A stretch of 40,876 nt of DNA from Candidatus Dormiibacterota bacterium (GCA_003170875.1 PMYJ01000035.1:1-40876); one strand, 5' to 3'. Shown: positions 18,862-27,850, counted from the first letter of the stretch. The notes: generated by a model not told the origin, from the sequence alone. Translations and numbers: made by a program.

Positions 18862-18945
18862 AACCGACCATCGGTTGGACGGAGCGGATCCGGTTGGATG
18901 GAGCACCCCAACCGGCTTGTCAGGTGCCACCGATGTTGGTATTCT
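18862..18945 (+). promoter_or_regulatory. Candidate operators and promoter for the DeoR-family gene
   Basis: AACCGA-cca-TCGGTT (18862-18876); CCGGTTGG-N10-CCAACCGG (18890-18915); direct repeat CGGTTGGAYGGAGC at 18872 and 18891; TTGTCA (18917-18922)-17 nt-TATTCT (18940-18945). Confidence 0.6.
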
Positions 18946-18985
18946 GTGGAATAATCCGCGTTTGTTCCTCTATCAGGAGGCGAGT

Positions 18986-19804
18986 ATGGAGCCACTCCGC
19001 CGACGCATCCCCGCGGATCGCCAGCGAGTTATCGCGTCAATCGTTCGGCAGAGCGGCAGCGTACGGGGCAGTGAGCTGGTCGACATCCTTGGCGTCACGG
19101 ACGAGACGATCAGGCGAGATCTGCTCCAGCTCGCCCTGAGCGGCGCGGTGCGACGGTCTCGAGGCGGAGCGGTCGCCATCAGCCCACTGGATGAGTCGAA
19201 CACGGATCTCCGCCTCCGTGAGCACGCCGCCGAGAAGATCGCAATCGGAACTCGGGCGGCTGACCTCGTCGAGGATGGCAGCCGGATCATCCTGGATTCG
19301 GGGACCACCACCCTTTGCCTCGCGCGAGCTCTGCGCCAGAAGCGGAACCTGACCGTGGTCACCACCGCGGTTACGCACGCCGTCGAGTTGATGGGGATCG
19401 CTGGAGCCACGGTTGTCATGACCGGCGGAGTGATCCGGCCCGCAACGTACGGGGCGAGCGGGCAGCTCGCTGTTGCAACGATTCGCGAAGTGCACGTCGA
19501 GCAGGTGTTTCTTGCGATTCACAGCGTTTCGGTCAAGGGCGGGCTCACCTACCCGAGCTTCGAGGAGGTCGAGGTGAAGCGCGCCATGATCGGTGCCGCC
19601 AGACGAGTGATCCTCCTGGCCGACCATTCGAAATTCGGCCGCGAGGCCTTCGTCAAGGTCGCGCCGATGCTTGCCGTCCATACCATCGTCACCACCCCTG
19701 GAATCGATCCCGCCGAGGCAGACGCGATACGCGAGCTCGGCATCGAGCTGATCGTGGCGCCCCTAGCAATCGAGTCGACCGATGCATCGTCGGTGACAAC
19801 CTGA
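18986..19804 (+). CDS. DeoR/GlpR family transcriptional regulator
   Basis: RRRIPADRQRVIASIVRQSGSVRGSELVDILGVTDETIRRDLLQLALSGAVRRSRGGAV, DSGTTTLCLARAL; AGGAGG upstream of ATG. Confidence 0.93.
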   Translation: MEPLRRRIPADRQRVIASIVRQSGSVRGSELVDILGVTDETIRRDLLQLALSGAVRRSRGGAVAISPLDESNTDLRLREHAAEKIAIGTRAADLVEDGSRIILDSGTTTLCLARALRQKRNLTVVTTAVTHAVELMGIAGATVVMTGGVIRPATYGASGQLAVATIREVHVEQVFLAIHSVSVKGGLTYPSFEEVEVKRAMIGAARRVILLADHSKFGREAFVKVAPMLAVHTIVTTPGIDPAEADAIRELGIELIVAPLAIESTDASSVTT

Positions 19805-19921
19805 CTGAATCTCATGGAAGACCTTGGTGCCAACCATGTCAACGACGGTCGTAATCCGGAAGTTCGAAGCGTGCCGACGTTCGTGACAGATCCCCCAGAC
19901 CAGCGCGCCGTCCGGCGACCC

Positions 19922-20689
19922 ATGCGTCCTCTCATCGGCACCAGTTGGAAGATGCATCTGACCGCGAGCCAGGCGGTCCAATACTTGCAAACACTGCGAC
20001 CACTCGTTGCGGATCTCACAGATCGAGACCTCTTCGTTCTGCCGGCATATCCCGCGATCCCGGTCGCTCGAGAGCAACTGGATGGGAGCAACATCGCCTG
20101 GGGCGCTCAGGACGTCCACCCGGAAGACTGGGGTGCGCACACCGGTGATGTGTCCGCGCCGATGCTAGCGGACTTGGGCTGTCGCTACGTCGAGGTCGGG
20201 CACTCTGAGCGTCGGCGCGAACACGGCGAGACGACGGACGTGGTCGCACGAAAGATCGCCGCCGTCGCCCGCTGGGGTATGACGCCGATCCTCAGCATCG
20301 GCGATCAGCATCGTCACGGTCCCCAGGCTGCTCTAGCGGAGTTGATGCCGAGCCTCGAGCGCTTGCTGGCCGGCCTCCCGCGAGAATCTCTGGGCGATCT
20401 GGTCATCGCGTACGAGCCAGCTTGGGCGATCGGCGAAGGCGCCGCACCAGCCTCACCGGAGGAAGTCGGGGCCGTGCTTCGCGAGCTCCGCGCTTCGCCG
20501 CTCTTGAAAGGGGTCGAAGCATCTGGCGTTCGCCTGATCTACGGCGGCAGTGTCGACCAATCGATAGCCGAGGAGATGCTCAGCCAGCCGTGCGTCGACG
20601 GCCTGTTCATCGGACGGCAGGGACTTGATCCTTACACCTTCGCTGCACTGGCACGTACCCCCTGTTGTATGTCACACAGTGAGCCCTGA
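19922..20689 (+). CDS. Triosephosphate isomerase-family protein, EryH/LerI (tetrulose-phosphate isomerase)-like
   Basis: N-terminus IGTSWKMHLT (EryH-type, instead of GNWKMN), YVEVGHSERR, AYEPAWAIGEG, IYGGSVDQ. Confidence 0.82.
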   Translation: MRPLIGTSWKMHLTASQAVQYLQTLRPLVADLTDRDLFVLPAYPAIPVAREQLDGSNIAWGAQDVHPEDWGAHTGDVSAPMLADLGCRYVEVGHSERRREHGETTDVVARKIAAVARWGMTPILSIGDQHRHGPQAALAELMPSLERLLAGLPRESLGDLVIAYEPAWAIGEGAAPASPEEVGAVLRELRASPLLKGVEASGVRLIYGGSVDQSIAEEMLSQPCVDGLFIGRQGLDPYTFAALARTPCCMSHSEP

Positions 20690-20743
20690 CCGGTGGACAG
20701 ATGCCAGGAGCAGCCACCAATCATCTGAAGGGAAGGTGCAGCC

Positions 20744-21598
20744 ATGCCTGTCGTACGGACCAAAGCCATCCTCGAGCGCGCTTTCGAGGAGCGCTACGGA
20801 GTTGCCGCGATCAACGTGGTGGACGAACTGACCATGGAGGCGGTCCTGGCGGCCGCTGAAGAGCTGCGCGCGCCAGTCATCGTCCAGACCTCAGTCAAGC
20901 ACGTTGTGATGACCGGGGTTGGGGTCATGTACGCGATGTGGCGTGAGTTGACCAAGACGATCACCGTCCCGGTTGCGCTCCACCTCGACCACTGCCCCGA
21001 CCGTACCTTGATCAGCGAGTGTCTGGCCGCCGGCTGGAGCTCGGTGCTCTTCGACGCCAGCAAGCTGACGGTGGAGGAGAACATGCGCCAGTGCATCGAG
21101 GTGGTCGCCGAGGCGCGCCGCCACGGGGCTGACGTGGAGGGCGAGATCGAGGGCTTCAAGCGGACCGAGGAGATGACCGGCGACGAGGCGGAGCACGTCC
21201 AGTCGCTGAAGACGGTGGTCGAGTTCGTCCAGGCCACCGGGGTCGACGTCTTCGCCCCCGCGATCGGCAACGCCCACGGGGTGTACGCGACCACCCCCCA
21301 CCTGGACAGCCAGCGGGTCACCGACATCGTCGAGGCCACCGGCATCCCGGTCGCCCTCCACGGCGGGACGGGGATGACCCCCGAGCAGTTCAGCGATCTG
21401 ATCAGCCGAGGCTGCGCCAAGGTCAACATCTCGACCGCGCTGAAGATCGCCTTCATGAAATCCGGGTACGAGTACATGAGCGCGCATCCCGGGGAGTACG
21501 ATCCGCCGGCGATCTTCAAGGCCCAGCGGGGCGCGGTTATGGACATGGCCCGGCACCACATCCGCCTCTTCGGGAGCGAAGGGAAGGCGTGGGCGTGA
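20744..21598 (+). CDS. Class II fructose-bisphosphate/ketose-phosphate aldolase
   Basis: VPVALHLDHCPDRTLISECLAAGWSSVLFDASKL, AIGNAHGVY, VALHGGTGMTPEQFSDLISRGCAKVNIST. Confidence 0.92.
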   Translation: MPVVRTKAILERAFEERYGVAAINVVDELTMEAVLAAAEELRAPVIVQTSVKHVVMTGVGVMYAMWRELTKTITVPVALHLDHCPDRTLISECLAAGWSSVLFDASKLTVEENMRQCIEVVAEARRHGADVEGEIEGFKRTEEMTGDEAEHVQSLKTVVEFVQATGVDVFAPAIGNAHGVYATTPHLDSQRVTDIVEATGIPVALHGGTGMTPEQFSDLISRGCAKVNISTALKIAFMKSGYEYMSAHPGEYDPPAIFKAQRGAVMDMARHHIRLFGSEGKAWA

Positions 21599-22392
21599 GC
21601 GCCATCATCTTCGACTGCGACGGCGTGCTTGCGGACACCGAGCGGTACGGCCATCTGCCCGCTTTCAACCAGACCTTCCGGGAGGTGGGGGTGCCCCTGG
21701 AGTGGTCGGAGGAGGAGTACGGCCGCAAGCTCCAGATCGCGGGTGGCAAGGAGCGGATGGCCAGCGAGCTCACCCCCGAATTCAGCCGCGCCCACGGCCT
21801 GCCGGAGGATCCCGACGGCAGGGCTGCGCTGCTCGCCTCCTGGCACCGGCGCAAGACCCAGATCTACACCGAGATGGTGACCGCTGGGAAGCTGCCCCCG
21901 CGGCCCGGGATCCGGCGGATCATCGCCGCGGCGCAGGACGCGGGGTGGAAGCTGGCGGTGGCCTCGACCTCGGCGGAGCCTTCGGTGCGGGCGATCCTGG
22001 AGCGCGCCGCCGGCCCGGCGCGCGCGGCACGCTTCGACGTGGTTCTGGCCGGGGACTGCGTGCCGCACAAGAAGCCGGCACCCGACATCTACCTGCTCGC
22101 CCTGGAGAGGCTCGAGGCTGACCCCACCGACGTGCTCGTCATCGAGGACTCACGCAACGGCCTCGAGGCGGCCCACGCTGCGGGTCTACGCTCTCTCATC
22201 ACGGTGAACGGCTACACCGAGCACGAGGACTTCTCTGCGGCCGACCTGGTCGTCTCGTCGCTGGGTGACCCCGGTGGCGAGGAGACAGTGGTCATCGCCA
22301 ATCGGAGCCCGGCGAGGCCGCGAGCGTTCATCACACTCGCCGACCTGAAGAATCTCGTCAAGCCGGGTGAAGTTCAGGGTCAAGCCGGATAG
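21595..22392 (+). CDS. HAD family hydrolase (CbbY/phosphoglycolate-phosphatase-like)
   Basis: IIFDCDGVLADTERYGH, VASTSAEPSV, HKKPAPDIYLLAL, VIEDSRNGLEAAHAAG; GTGA overlap with the aldolase. Confidence 0.9.
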   Translation: MSAIIFDCDGVLADTERYGHLPAFNQTFREVGVPLEWSEEEYGRKLQIAGGKERMASELTPEFSRAHGLPEDPDGRAALLASWHRRKTQIYTEMVTAGKLPPRPGIRRIIAAAQDAGWKLAVASTSAEPSVRAILERAAGPARAARFDVVLAGDCVPHKKPAPDIYLLALERLEADPTDVLVIEDSRNGLEAAHAAGLRSLITVNGYTEHEDFSAADLVVSSLGDPGGEETVVIANRSPARPRAFITLADLKNLVKPGEVQGQAG

Positions 22393-22421
22393 CGGGAAGC
22401 CCAACGGTCGAGCCGACGCCA

Positions 22422-22463
22422 GACACCTGCGGAAGGTGTCAGCCAGGCGGCGGCCCCGCCGCC
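22422..22463. terminator. Two tandem hairpins between convergent operons
   Basis: GACACCT-gcgga-AGGTGTC (22422-22440) and GGCGGCGG-cc-CCGCCGCC (22446-22463); no T-tract. Confidence 0.5.
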
Positions 22464-22510
22464 AGGCGGGGCGAGGGGCGCTGATACGGCGGAGTCAGGC
22501 CGCCGAGAGG

Positions 22511-23830
22511 TCAGGCCGTCATCAGGTCGTAATTGCCCTTGACCCCGGTTTCGGAGATGCCCCAGGTGGCGAGCGCCGCCGCCAGCTCGGGCTCCTGGAC
22601 CCGGTCGCTGCGGATGAAGCCGTCGTCGGCCATCACCGCGTCGATTGCCTGGCGCAGGGCGCGTGTGCCCGCCGTCGGCCCGAGCGGGTGGCCATGGACG
22701 GCGCCGCCGGCGCCGACGATGAAGTCACGCCCCATGTCGTTGAAGAGCAGGGGCAGCATGCCCGGGTGGACGCCGCCGCCCGGCATCGGCCAGGAGCGCT
22801 TGATGTCGTGGAAGCGCCCGGTGAGGGCCTGGGCGATGCGCAGGTGCTTGGCGGGCAGCAAGGACAACTTGCCGTACGGGCTGGGATAGACCACCAGGTC
22901 GGCTCCGGCCAGGCGGGGCAGCTTGCCGAGGATGAGGTGAGAGCTCACCCCCGACCAGGGATCGCCGTATATGGCCCCGGAGAAGTTGAGGTGGGCCAGC
23001 AGCGGGACGTTGATGGCGGGATCGTCGGCCAGCATCGAGAGGGCTGAGATGCCAACCACGAGGTAGCTGACCATCAGCGCCGAGGCGCCGGCCTCCACGG
23101 CGCGGTGGGCATTCTCCACCAGCCGGTCGGGCCGGTCGGTGATGTTGACGAAGTAGAGGGTGCGGTGGCCGGTCTGCTCGAAGGCCGCCTTGGCCGCCGC
23201 CTCGTGCTCGCGGACCCGATCCAGGAAGTGGCTCCAGGGATGGGAGACCACAATCTCGTCGTCCTTGACCCCGTCCGCGCCGCCCAGGGCGGCCTGGTAG
23301 AAGGCTTCGGCACTCTGCTTGGGGGTGAGACCGATCGAGGGCTTGACCATGACCACCAGCAGCGGACGGTCGGGCACGCCGAGCAGCTCGCGCATTCCCG
23401 CAATGCCGAATTTGGGCCCCGCGAAATCGTTGGTGTAGGCCCGCGGGAAGGCGAGGTCGAGCAGCTTGAGCCGGCCCGCCGAGGCGATTTCACCGTAGAC
23501 CATGGTCAGCATCAGCGGGATCTGCGGTCCCACGTTGTGGACCGGGTAGGCGATCTGCAGGACCCAATCCCGGGTGCGCAGGTCGTGGGGGAGGCTGAAC
23601 TCGTGGTCCGGTACCTCCCAGATGGAGATGATCTTGCCCACGTGGCGCTCGCGCACCTCGGAGGTCTCGCCTTCCAGGCTGACCCAGGTCCCACCCGACT
23701 GTTGCTCGGAGATTGCCGCAGCCAGCTTGTGGATGTTGGCGGTGGCGCTCGTCTGGTAGAGGTAGGTGGCCAGGATGTGGGTGTCGAGGTCGACCCCCTC
23801 CGGAATCGGAAACGCGATCGGGTCGTACAT
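22511..23830 (-). CDS. RuBisCO-like protein (RuBisCO large-subunit superfamily, form IV-type)
   Basis: EQQSGGTWVSLEG, LLVVMVKPSIGLTPKQSAEAFYQAALGGADGVKDDEIVVSHPW, MPGGGVHPGMLPLLFNDMGRDFIVGAGGAVHGHPLGPTAG. Confidence 0.93.
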   Translation of the reverse strand: MYDPIAFPIPEGVDLDTHILATYLYQTSATANIHKLAAAISEQQSGGTWVSLEGETSEVRERHVGKIISIWEVPDHEFSLPHDLRTRDWVLQIAYPVHNVGPQIPLMLTMVYGEIASAGRLKLLDLAFPRAYTNDFAGPKFGIAGMRELLGVPDRPLLVVMVKPSIGLTPKQSAEAFYQAALGGADGVKDDEIVVSHPWSHFLDRVREHEAAAKAAFEQTGHRTLYFVNITDRPDRLVENAHRAVEAGASALMVSYLVVGISALSMLADDPAINVPLLAHLNFSGAIYGDPWSGVSSHLILGKLPRLAGADLVVYPSPYGKLSLLPAKHLRIAQALTGRFHDIKRSWPMPGGGVHPGMLPLLFNDMGRDFIVGAGGAVHGHPLGPTAGTRALRQAIDAVMADDGFIRSDRVQEPELAAALATWGISETGVKGNYDLMTA

Positions 23831-23902
23831 CGTTAACTCACTTCCAATAGGGTTGGTCGTTCTCGTGCCGGAACTCCCTCGGTTGCTGGGCTGCGCCCCG
23901 GC

Positions 23903-24910
23903 TCAGGCACTCCTCGCCTCCGCCTGCAGGGATGGCGGTTCGGCCACGGCGACGTCGAGGATGCGGCGGGCCGTGGTCTCGTCGACGATCAGCACCCCGA
24001 CGACGCCGGTGCGCAGCGCGCCGAGCAGGGTCGGCGCCTTATCGGCACTCTCGCTGGCGGTCACGATCACCATGCCTACGTTGTGCAGCTGGTCCAGGGT
24101 GAGGCCGACGATGCGATCGCTGAACGGGGAGCTGATCACCCGCCCGTCGGCGTCGAAGTAATTGCCCAGGATGTCGCCAACCGCGCCGGCGGAACGCAGC
24201 CGCTGCATCTCGGCCAGCGAGCAGCAGCCGCTCCGCACCATGGTGCAGCCGTCGTCGGTGCCGCCCGCGCCGACCACCGCGATCCGCGCCTCGGCGGCGA
24301 TGCGCAGGGTGTGGGCGACCGCCTCTTGGCGAAGCAGCCGGTCGCGCATCGCCCGGCTCTCCACGAAGGCCGGGGCAAACAGGCTCTCCCAGCGGCCACC
24401 GGCGCGCTCGGCAAGGGCGCGGCAGATGTCGTTGGGGTTGGTCGGTGCGTCCATCCTCGGGGAGCCGCCCATGGCGCTGACGAAGGTGCAGTCGAGCGGG
24501 CGCGCCGTCCGGAAGGCGGCGGCCAGCTCGCCAGTGTTGCGGCCCATGCCCACAGCGATCACCCCGCCCCGGCGGATGTGCCGCTCCAGGTAGCCGGCGG
24601 CGGACCTGGCGACGGCGCGCCGCTGGGCCTGGGGATCGGGATCACTGGGGGTCACGATGGCGTCCGCGAGCTGGAAGGTGGTGCGCAGCCGTGGCTCCAG
24701 GGCTGCCGCCGCGGCGGACGGCCCGATGATCCGGATGTCGACCACCCCGTTCTCCCGGGCGCGTCCGAGCAGGCGCTGCACCTTGGGCCGCGAGAAGCCC
24801 AGCTCGCGCCCGATCTCGACCTGGGACTTGCCCTCGATGAAATAGCGGTAGGCGATGCGCACCAGGAGCTGCTGGTCGGTGCGGGAACGCGGGGTCGGCA
24901 GTATCGTCAC
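23903..24910 (-). CDS. SorC/DeoR-type sugar-binding transcriptional regulator
   Basis: VRIAYRYFIEGKSQVEIGRELGFSRPKVQRLLGRARENGVVDIRI; C-terminal sugar-binding domain with VIAVGMGRNTGELA and AVVGAGGTDDGC. Confidence 0.9.
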   Translation of the reverse strand: MTILPTPRSRTDQQLLVRIAYRYFIEGKSQVEIGRELGFSRPKVQRLLGRARENGVVDIRIIGPSAAAAALEPRLRTTFQLADAIVTPSDPDPQAQRRAVARSAAGYLERHIRRGGVIAVGMGRNTGELAAAFRTARPLDCTFVSAMGGSPRMDAPTNPNDICRALAERAGGRWESLFAPAFVESRAMRDRLLRQEAVAHTLRIAAEARIAVVGAGGTDDGCTMVRSGCCSLAEMQRLRSAGAVGDILGNYFDADGRVISSPFSDRIVGLTLDQLHNVGMVIVTASESADKAPTLLGALRTGVVGVLIVDETTARRILDVAVAEPPSLQAEARSA

Positions 24911-24920
24911 GATGAATCGA

Positions 24921-24942
24921 TCATTTGCTCACTAAATGAGCA
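24921..24942. promoter_or_regulatory. Candidate SorC operator/autoregulatory site
   Basis: TCATTT-gctcact-AAATGA overlapping TGCTCA-ctaaa-TGAGCA, 11 bp upstream of the GTG start at 24910; AT-rich island. Confidence 0.6.
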
Positions 24943-25039
24943 GAAGCCATAGCCGCACGCTAGCACAGCCCTCGCTGACTGGCAAGCGTCCTTCGGCCCG
25001 GGTCCTCACAGAAGCGTCAAGACACCGGATTCGGCCCCC

Positions 25040-26158
25040 TCAGCCGGCGCTGGCGGGCCCTGCTGGGAGGGCGGCCACCCGGGCCGCGAAGGCGGAGATC
25101 TCCGCCTCCCCCTGCAGCGCCCCCACCTCCAGCCGGTAGGCGCGCTCCTCACCCGGCGCCAGCCACTGCAGCTCCTTCCTGGCCTGGGCGTCGAAGCGCC
25201 CCGCGTCACGGTTGGTGGTGGGCTCGAGGGCGACCCCATAGGTGCCCTCACCGAGCATCCGCCAGAGCGTGTGGAAGGGCATCGCCCGATGGTCGAAGAG
25301 CTCGTACACGCCCAGGCCGAGGGCATCGTTGACCAGCGCCACCGGAGCGGTGCCATCGGGCTCCGCGTGCACCACGTGCTCGAAGCATTGCTCGGGCCAG
25401 TGCGGTATCGGTGCGCTCATTACCCGGTAGCCGGGGACCAGCCCCGCCGCGTCCACGGGCGGCACCTCCGCAGCAGGGATCAGCAGCCGGGCACCCTCGT
25501 CGAGCACCGGGTATCCGACGTTGACGTGGTACAGCATCATGTGGCTGGTGCTCTCGAAGCCCACGTTGACCACCCGGTCGCTGATGCGCAGCGCCGAGGT
25601 GCCCACGGTGACCTCGATCCGCCGTCGCAGTTCGAGTGCCTCAGCGTAAACCGCCGCCTGGCGGACCACGCCCTCCGCCCAGAGGATGCAGTCATCGCCC
25701 TCCCAGGTCTCGCCGTAACCGAGCAGGCGGGCTGGCAGCATGCCGATGCGGCCGTGCAGCCCGTACTCGACCGCCGGCTGGATGGCCTGGTGGAAATGCT
25801 CCGCGGAGTCCCGGCCCCCGATCAGGGTGTGATCGAGACCGCAGGTGACCACCATGCCGCCGCCCCAGCTGCGCAGCCAGCCCAGGCCCATCGGATCCGA
25901 ATACCACGGAGCCACAACGTCCGCGCTGGAAAGCCAGGTCAGGGATCGCCCACTCAGGGCGCAGCGGCCGATGTCGAACGCACGGTCCACAAGCACGTCG
26001 AACTCGAAACCGCTGCCGCTGCGAAACTCCAGAACCCGCACGCCTCGGGAGATGCCGTCGCCGAGAGTCACGAGGCGCACCCCGGCCACCTGCTCCAGTC
26101 TCCCGACCCGCTTCATCAACGCAGCCCTCGCCAGATCGGACCCGAAAAGCCTGGTCAT
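25040..26158 (-). CDS. DUF4432 / aldose-1-epimerase-like protein
   Basis: GVRVLEFRSGSGFEFDVLVDRAFDIGRCALSGRSLTWLSSADVVAPWY, GGMVVTCGLDHTLIGGRD, VNVGYPVLDEGA. Confidence 0.8.
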   Translation of the reverse strand: MTRLFGSDLARAALMKRVGRLEQVAGVRLVTLGDGISRGVRVLEFRSGSGFEFDVLVDRAFDIGRCALSGRSLTWLSSADVVAPWYSDPMGLGWLRSWGGGMVVTCGLDHTLIGGRDSAEHFHQAIQPAVEYGLHGRIGMLPARLLGYGETWEGDDCILWAEGVVRQAAVYAEALELRRRIEVTVGTSALRISDRVVNVGFESTSHMMLYHVNVGYPVLDEGARLLIPAAEVPPVDAAGLVPGYRVMSAPIPHWPEQCFEHVVHAEPDGTAPVALVNDALGLGVYELFDHRAMPFHTLWRMLGEGTYGVALEPTTNRDAGRFDAQARKELQWLAPGEERAYRLEVGALQGEAEISAFAARVAALPAGPASAG

Positions 26159-26291
26159 CCGACACCTCCGCGCCGCTCCAATGGAGCCAACCCGTGATTG
26201 CCGCTGCTTCCCCTCCCCCGGTCGATCGGCTCGACCCGCAGGGGCTTCCGCTCCGAGGTCCTGAACGGCGTCAAGGCGCGCCGTCCCGGGC

Positions 26292-27341
26292 TCAGCGGGA
26301 CTGGCGGAGCAGGGATTCGTCCGCAGGGCTCAGCCGCTTCGTCACGTTGGCCGCCTGGTGCCAGTATGGATAGAGCAACGTGGGTTGTGAGACCCGGTCG
26401 AGCTCGGCTTGGTCCGCAGGGTCCAGGGCCAGCTCAGCCGCACCCAGGTTGATCTCCAGCTGCGCCAGGTCACGCGCGCCGACCACCACAGAGGTTACCG
26501 CCGGCTTGCCGATGAGATAGGCGAGGGCGACGGCGGCCGGGGACGCGCCGTGGCGCTCGGCAACGTTCACCAGCACCTCGATCACGTCATACACCGGATC
26601 CCAGTCACTGACCGGCGGCTCACCCCAGTCGGTGGTGTGACGGGCGCCCTCCGGCCAGGCTTGACCGCGGCGGTACTTGCCGGACATCAACCCACCCGCC
26701 AGGGGACTCCAGATCAGCAGGCCAAGTCCTTGGTCGATCGCCGCCGGGACCAGCTCGTACTCGGCCTCGCGGCCAATCATCGAGTAGTAGATCTGATGGC
26801 TGACGAACCGCTGGAGCCCCAACCGGTCCGAGATCCCGAGCGCCTTCATCAGGTGCCAGGCCGAGTAGTTGGAGCAGCCAATGTAGCGAACCTTGCCTTG
26901 GTGCACCAGGGTGTCCAGGGCATCCATGGTTTCCTCGGGCGGCGTCTTTCCGTCCCACTGGTGCGCCTGGTAGAGGTCGATGTGGTCGGTCTGGAGCCGC
27001 CGGAGGCTGCGCTCGCAGGCGGCAATGATGTGGTCTCGGGAGAGCCCCTCATCGTTGGGGCCATGCCCGGTCGGAACGCCCACCTTGGTGGCGATCAGGA
27101 TGTCGTCACGTCGTCCCTTCAGCACCTCGCCGACGATCTCCTCGGACCTGCCGTAGGAGTAACAGTCCGCGGTGTCGATCAAGTTCACCCCTGCCGACAG
27201 TGCACGGTCGACGAGCTGTCGAGCCTGATCGACCTCGAGCTCACCCACGCGGCGGTAGCCGCCCTTCCCCCCGAATGTCATGGTTCCAAGCGTCACCGTC
27301 GAAACCAGGATTCCGGAACGCCCGAGTTGGCGGTATTCCAT
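26292..27341 (-). CDS. Aldo/keto reductase
   Basis: MEYRQLGRSGILVSTVTLGTMTFGG, LIDTADCYSYGRSEEIVGEVL, DLYQAHQWDGKTPPEETMDAL, WSPLAGGLMSGKY. Confidence 0.93.
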   Translation of the reverse strand: MEYRQLGRSGILVSTVTLGTMTFGGKGGYRRVGELEVDQARQLVDRALSAGVNLIDTADCYSYGRSEEIVGEVLKGRRDDILIATKVGVPTGHGPNDEGLSRDHIIAACERSLRRLQTDHIDLYQAHQWDGKTPPEETMDALDTLVHQGKVRYIGCSNYSAWHLMKALGISDRLGLQRFVSHQIYYSMIGREAEYELVPAAIDQGLGLLIWSPLAGGLMSGKYRRGQAWPEGARHTTDWGEPPVSDWDPVYDVIEVLVNVAERHGASPAAVALAYLIGKPAVTSVVVGARDLAQLEINLGAAELALDPADQAELDRVSQPTLLYPYWHQAANVTKRLSPADESLLRQSR

Positions 27342-27565
27342 AGGATCGCAACCTCCGTCTGATCATTCCGCGCGGCTCGATGCCACGGTTGGTGCCAGCG
27401 GCACCCGCAAGCTGGGCTTGGCGATCGGTGACGATGAGGAGGGGCTCGATAACGGCCACAGTGCCCATTTCCGCGGAACTCGTTCAACCGCCATTCCGTT
27501 CGTCTCGAACCGTTGCCGCGCTGATCCCACCAGGGGCGCGGAGATTATCGCACGCGGCACACCCC

Positions 27566-27850
27566 TAGTTTCGCGGTCGATCGTTGCCGTACTCCTCATC
27601 GAAACGGAGCGGCTCCAGGTCGGTCCCGGCCAGAGTCGGGCCGCCCATCACTCCCACAGACTTGTTCCCGCATCCACGATAACCCGCCCGGGTTGACGGC
27701 TTATCACGGTGGTGGCCTCGCTCAGGGCCGTCTCGAAGTCGCCGAGTCGCTGGGCATGGAAGTTGTCCATTGGCAGGTAAGTTCCTGCCTGGACCTCGGT
27801 GACGTCGGGACGCTCAGCGGTCAGTCTCCACGTCACCGTGCCGCCCGGAC
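27566..27850 (-). pseudogene. Truncated, frameshifted remnant of a DSD1/D-threonine-aldolase-type PLP gene
   Basis: GGTVTWRLTAERPDVTEVQAGTYLPMDNFHAQRLGDFETALSEATTVISRQPGRVIVDAG, then a 1-nt shift gives NKSVGVMGGPTLAGTDLEPLRFDEEYG. No N-terminal part found upstream. Confidence 0.7.

Noticed and set aside
20794-22068. 424-aa minus-strand ORF
   Set aside because: Antisense to the aldolase and HAD genes, which have strong motifs.
22511-23830. Autotrophic RuBisCO (Calvin cycle)
   Set aside because: Several carboxylase residues appear substituted and no phosphoribulokinase or small subunit is nearby.
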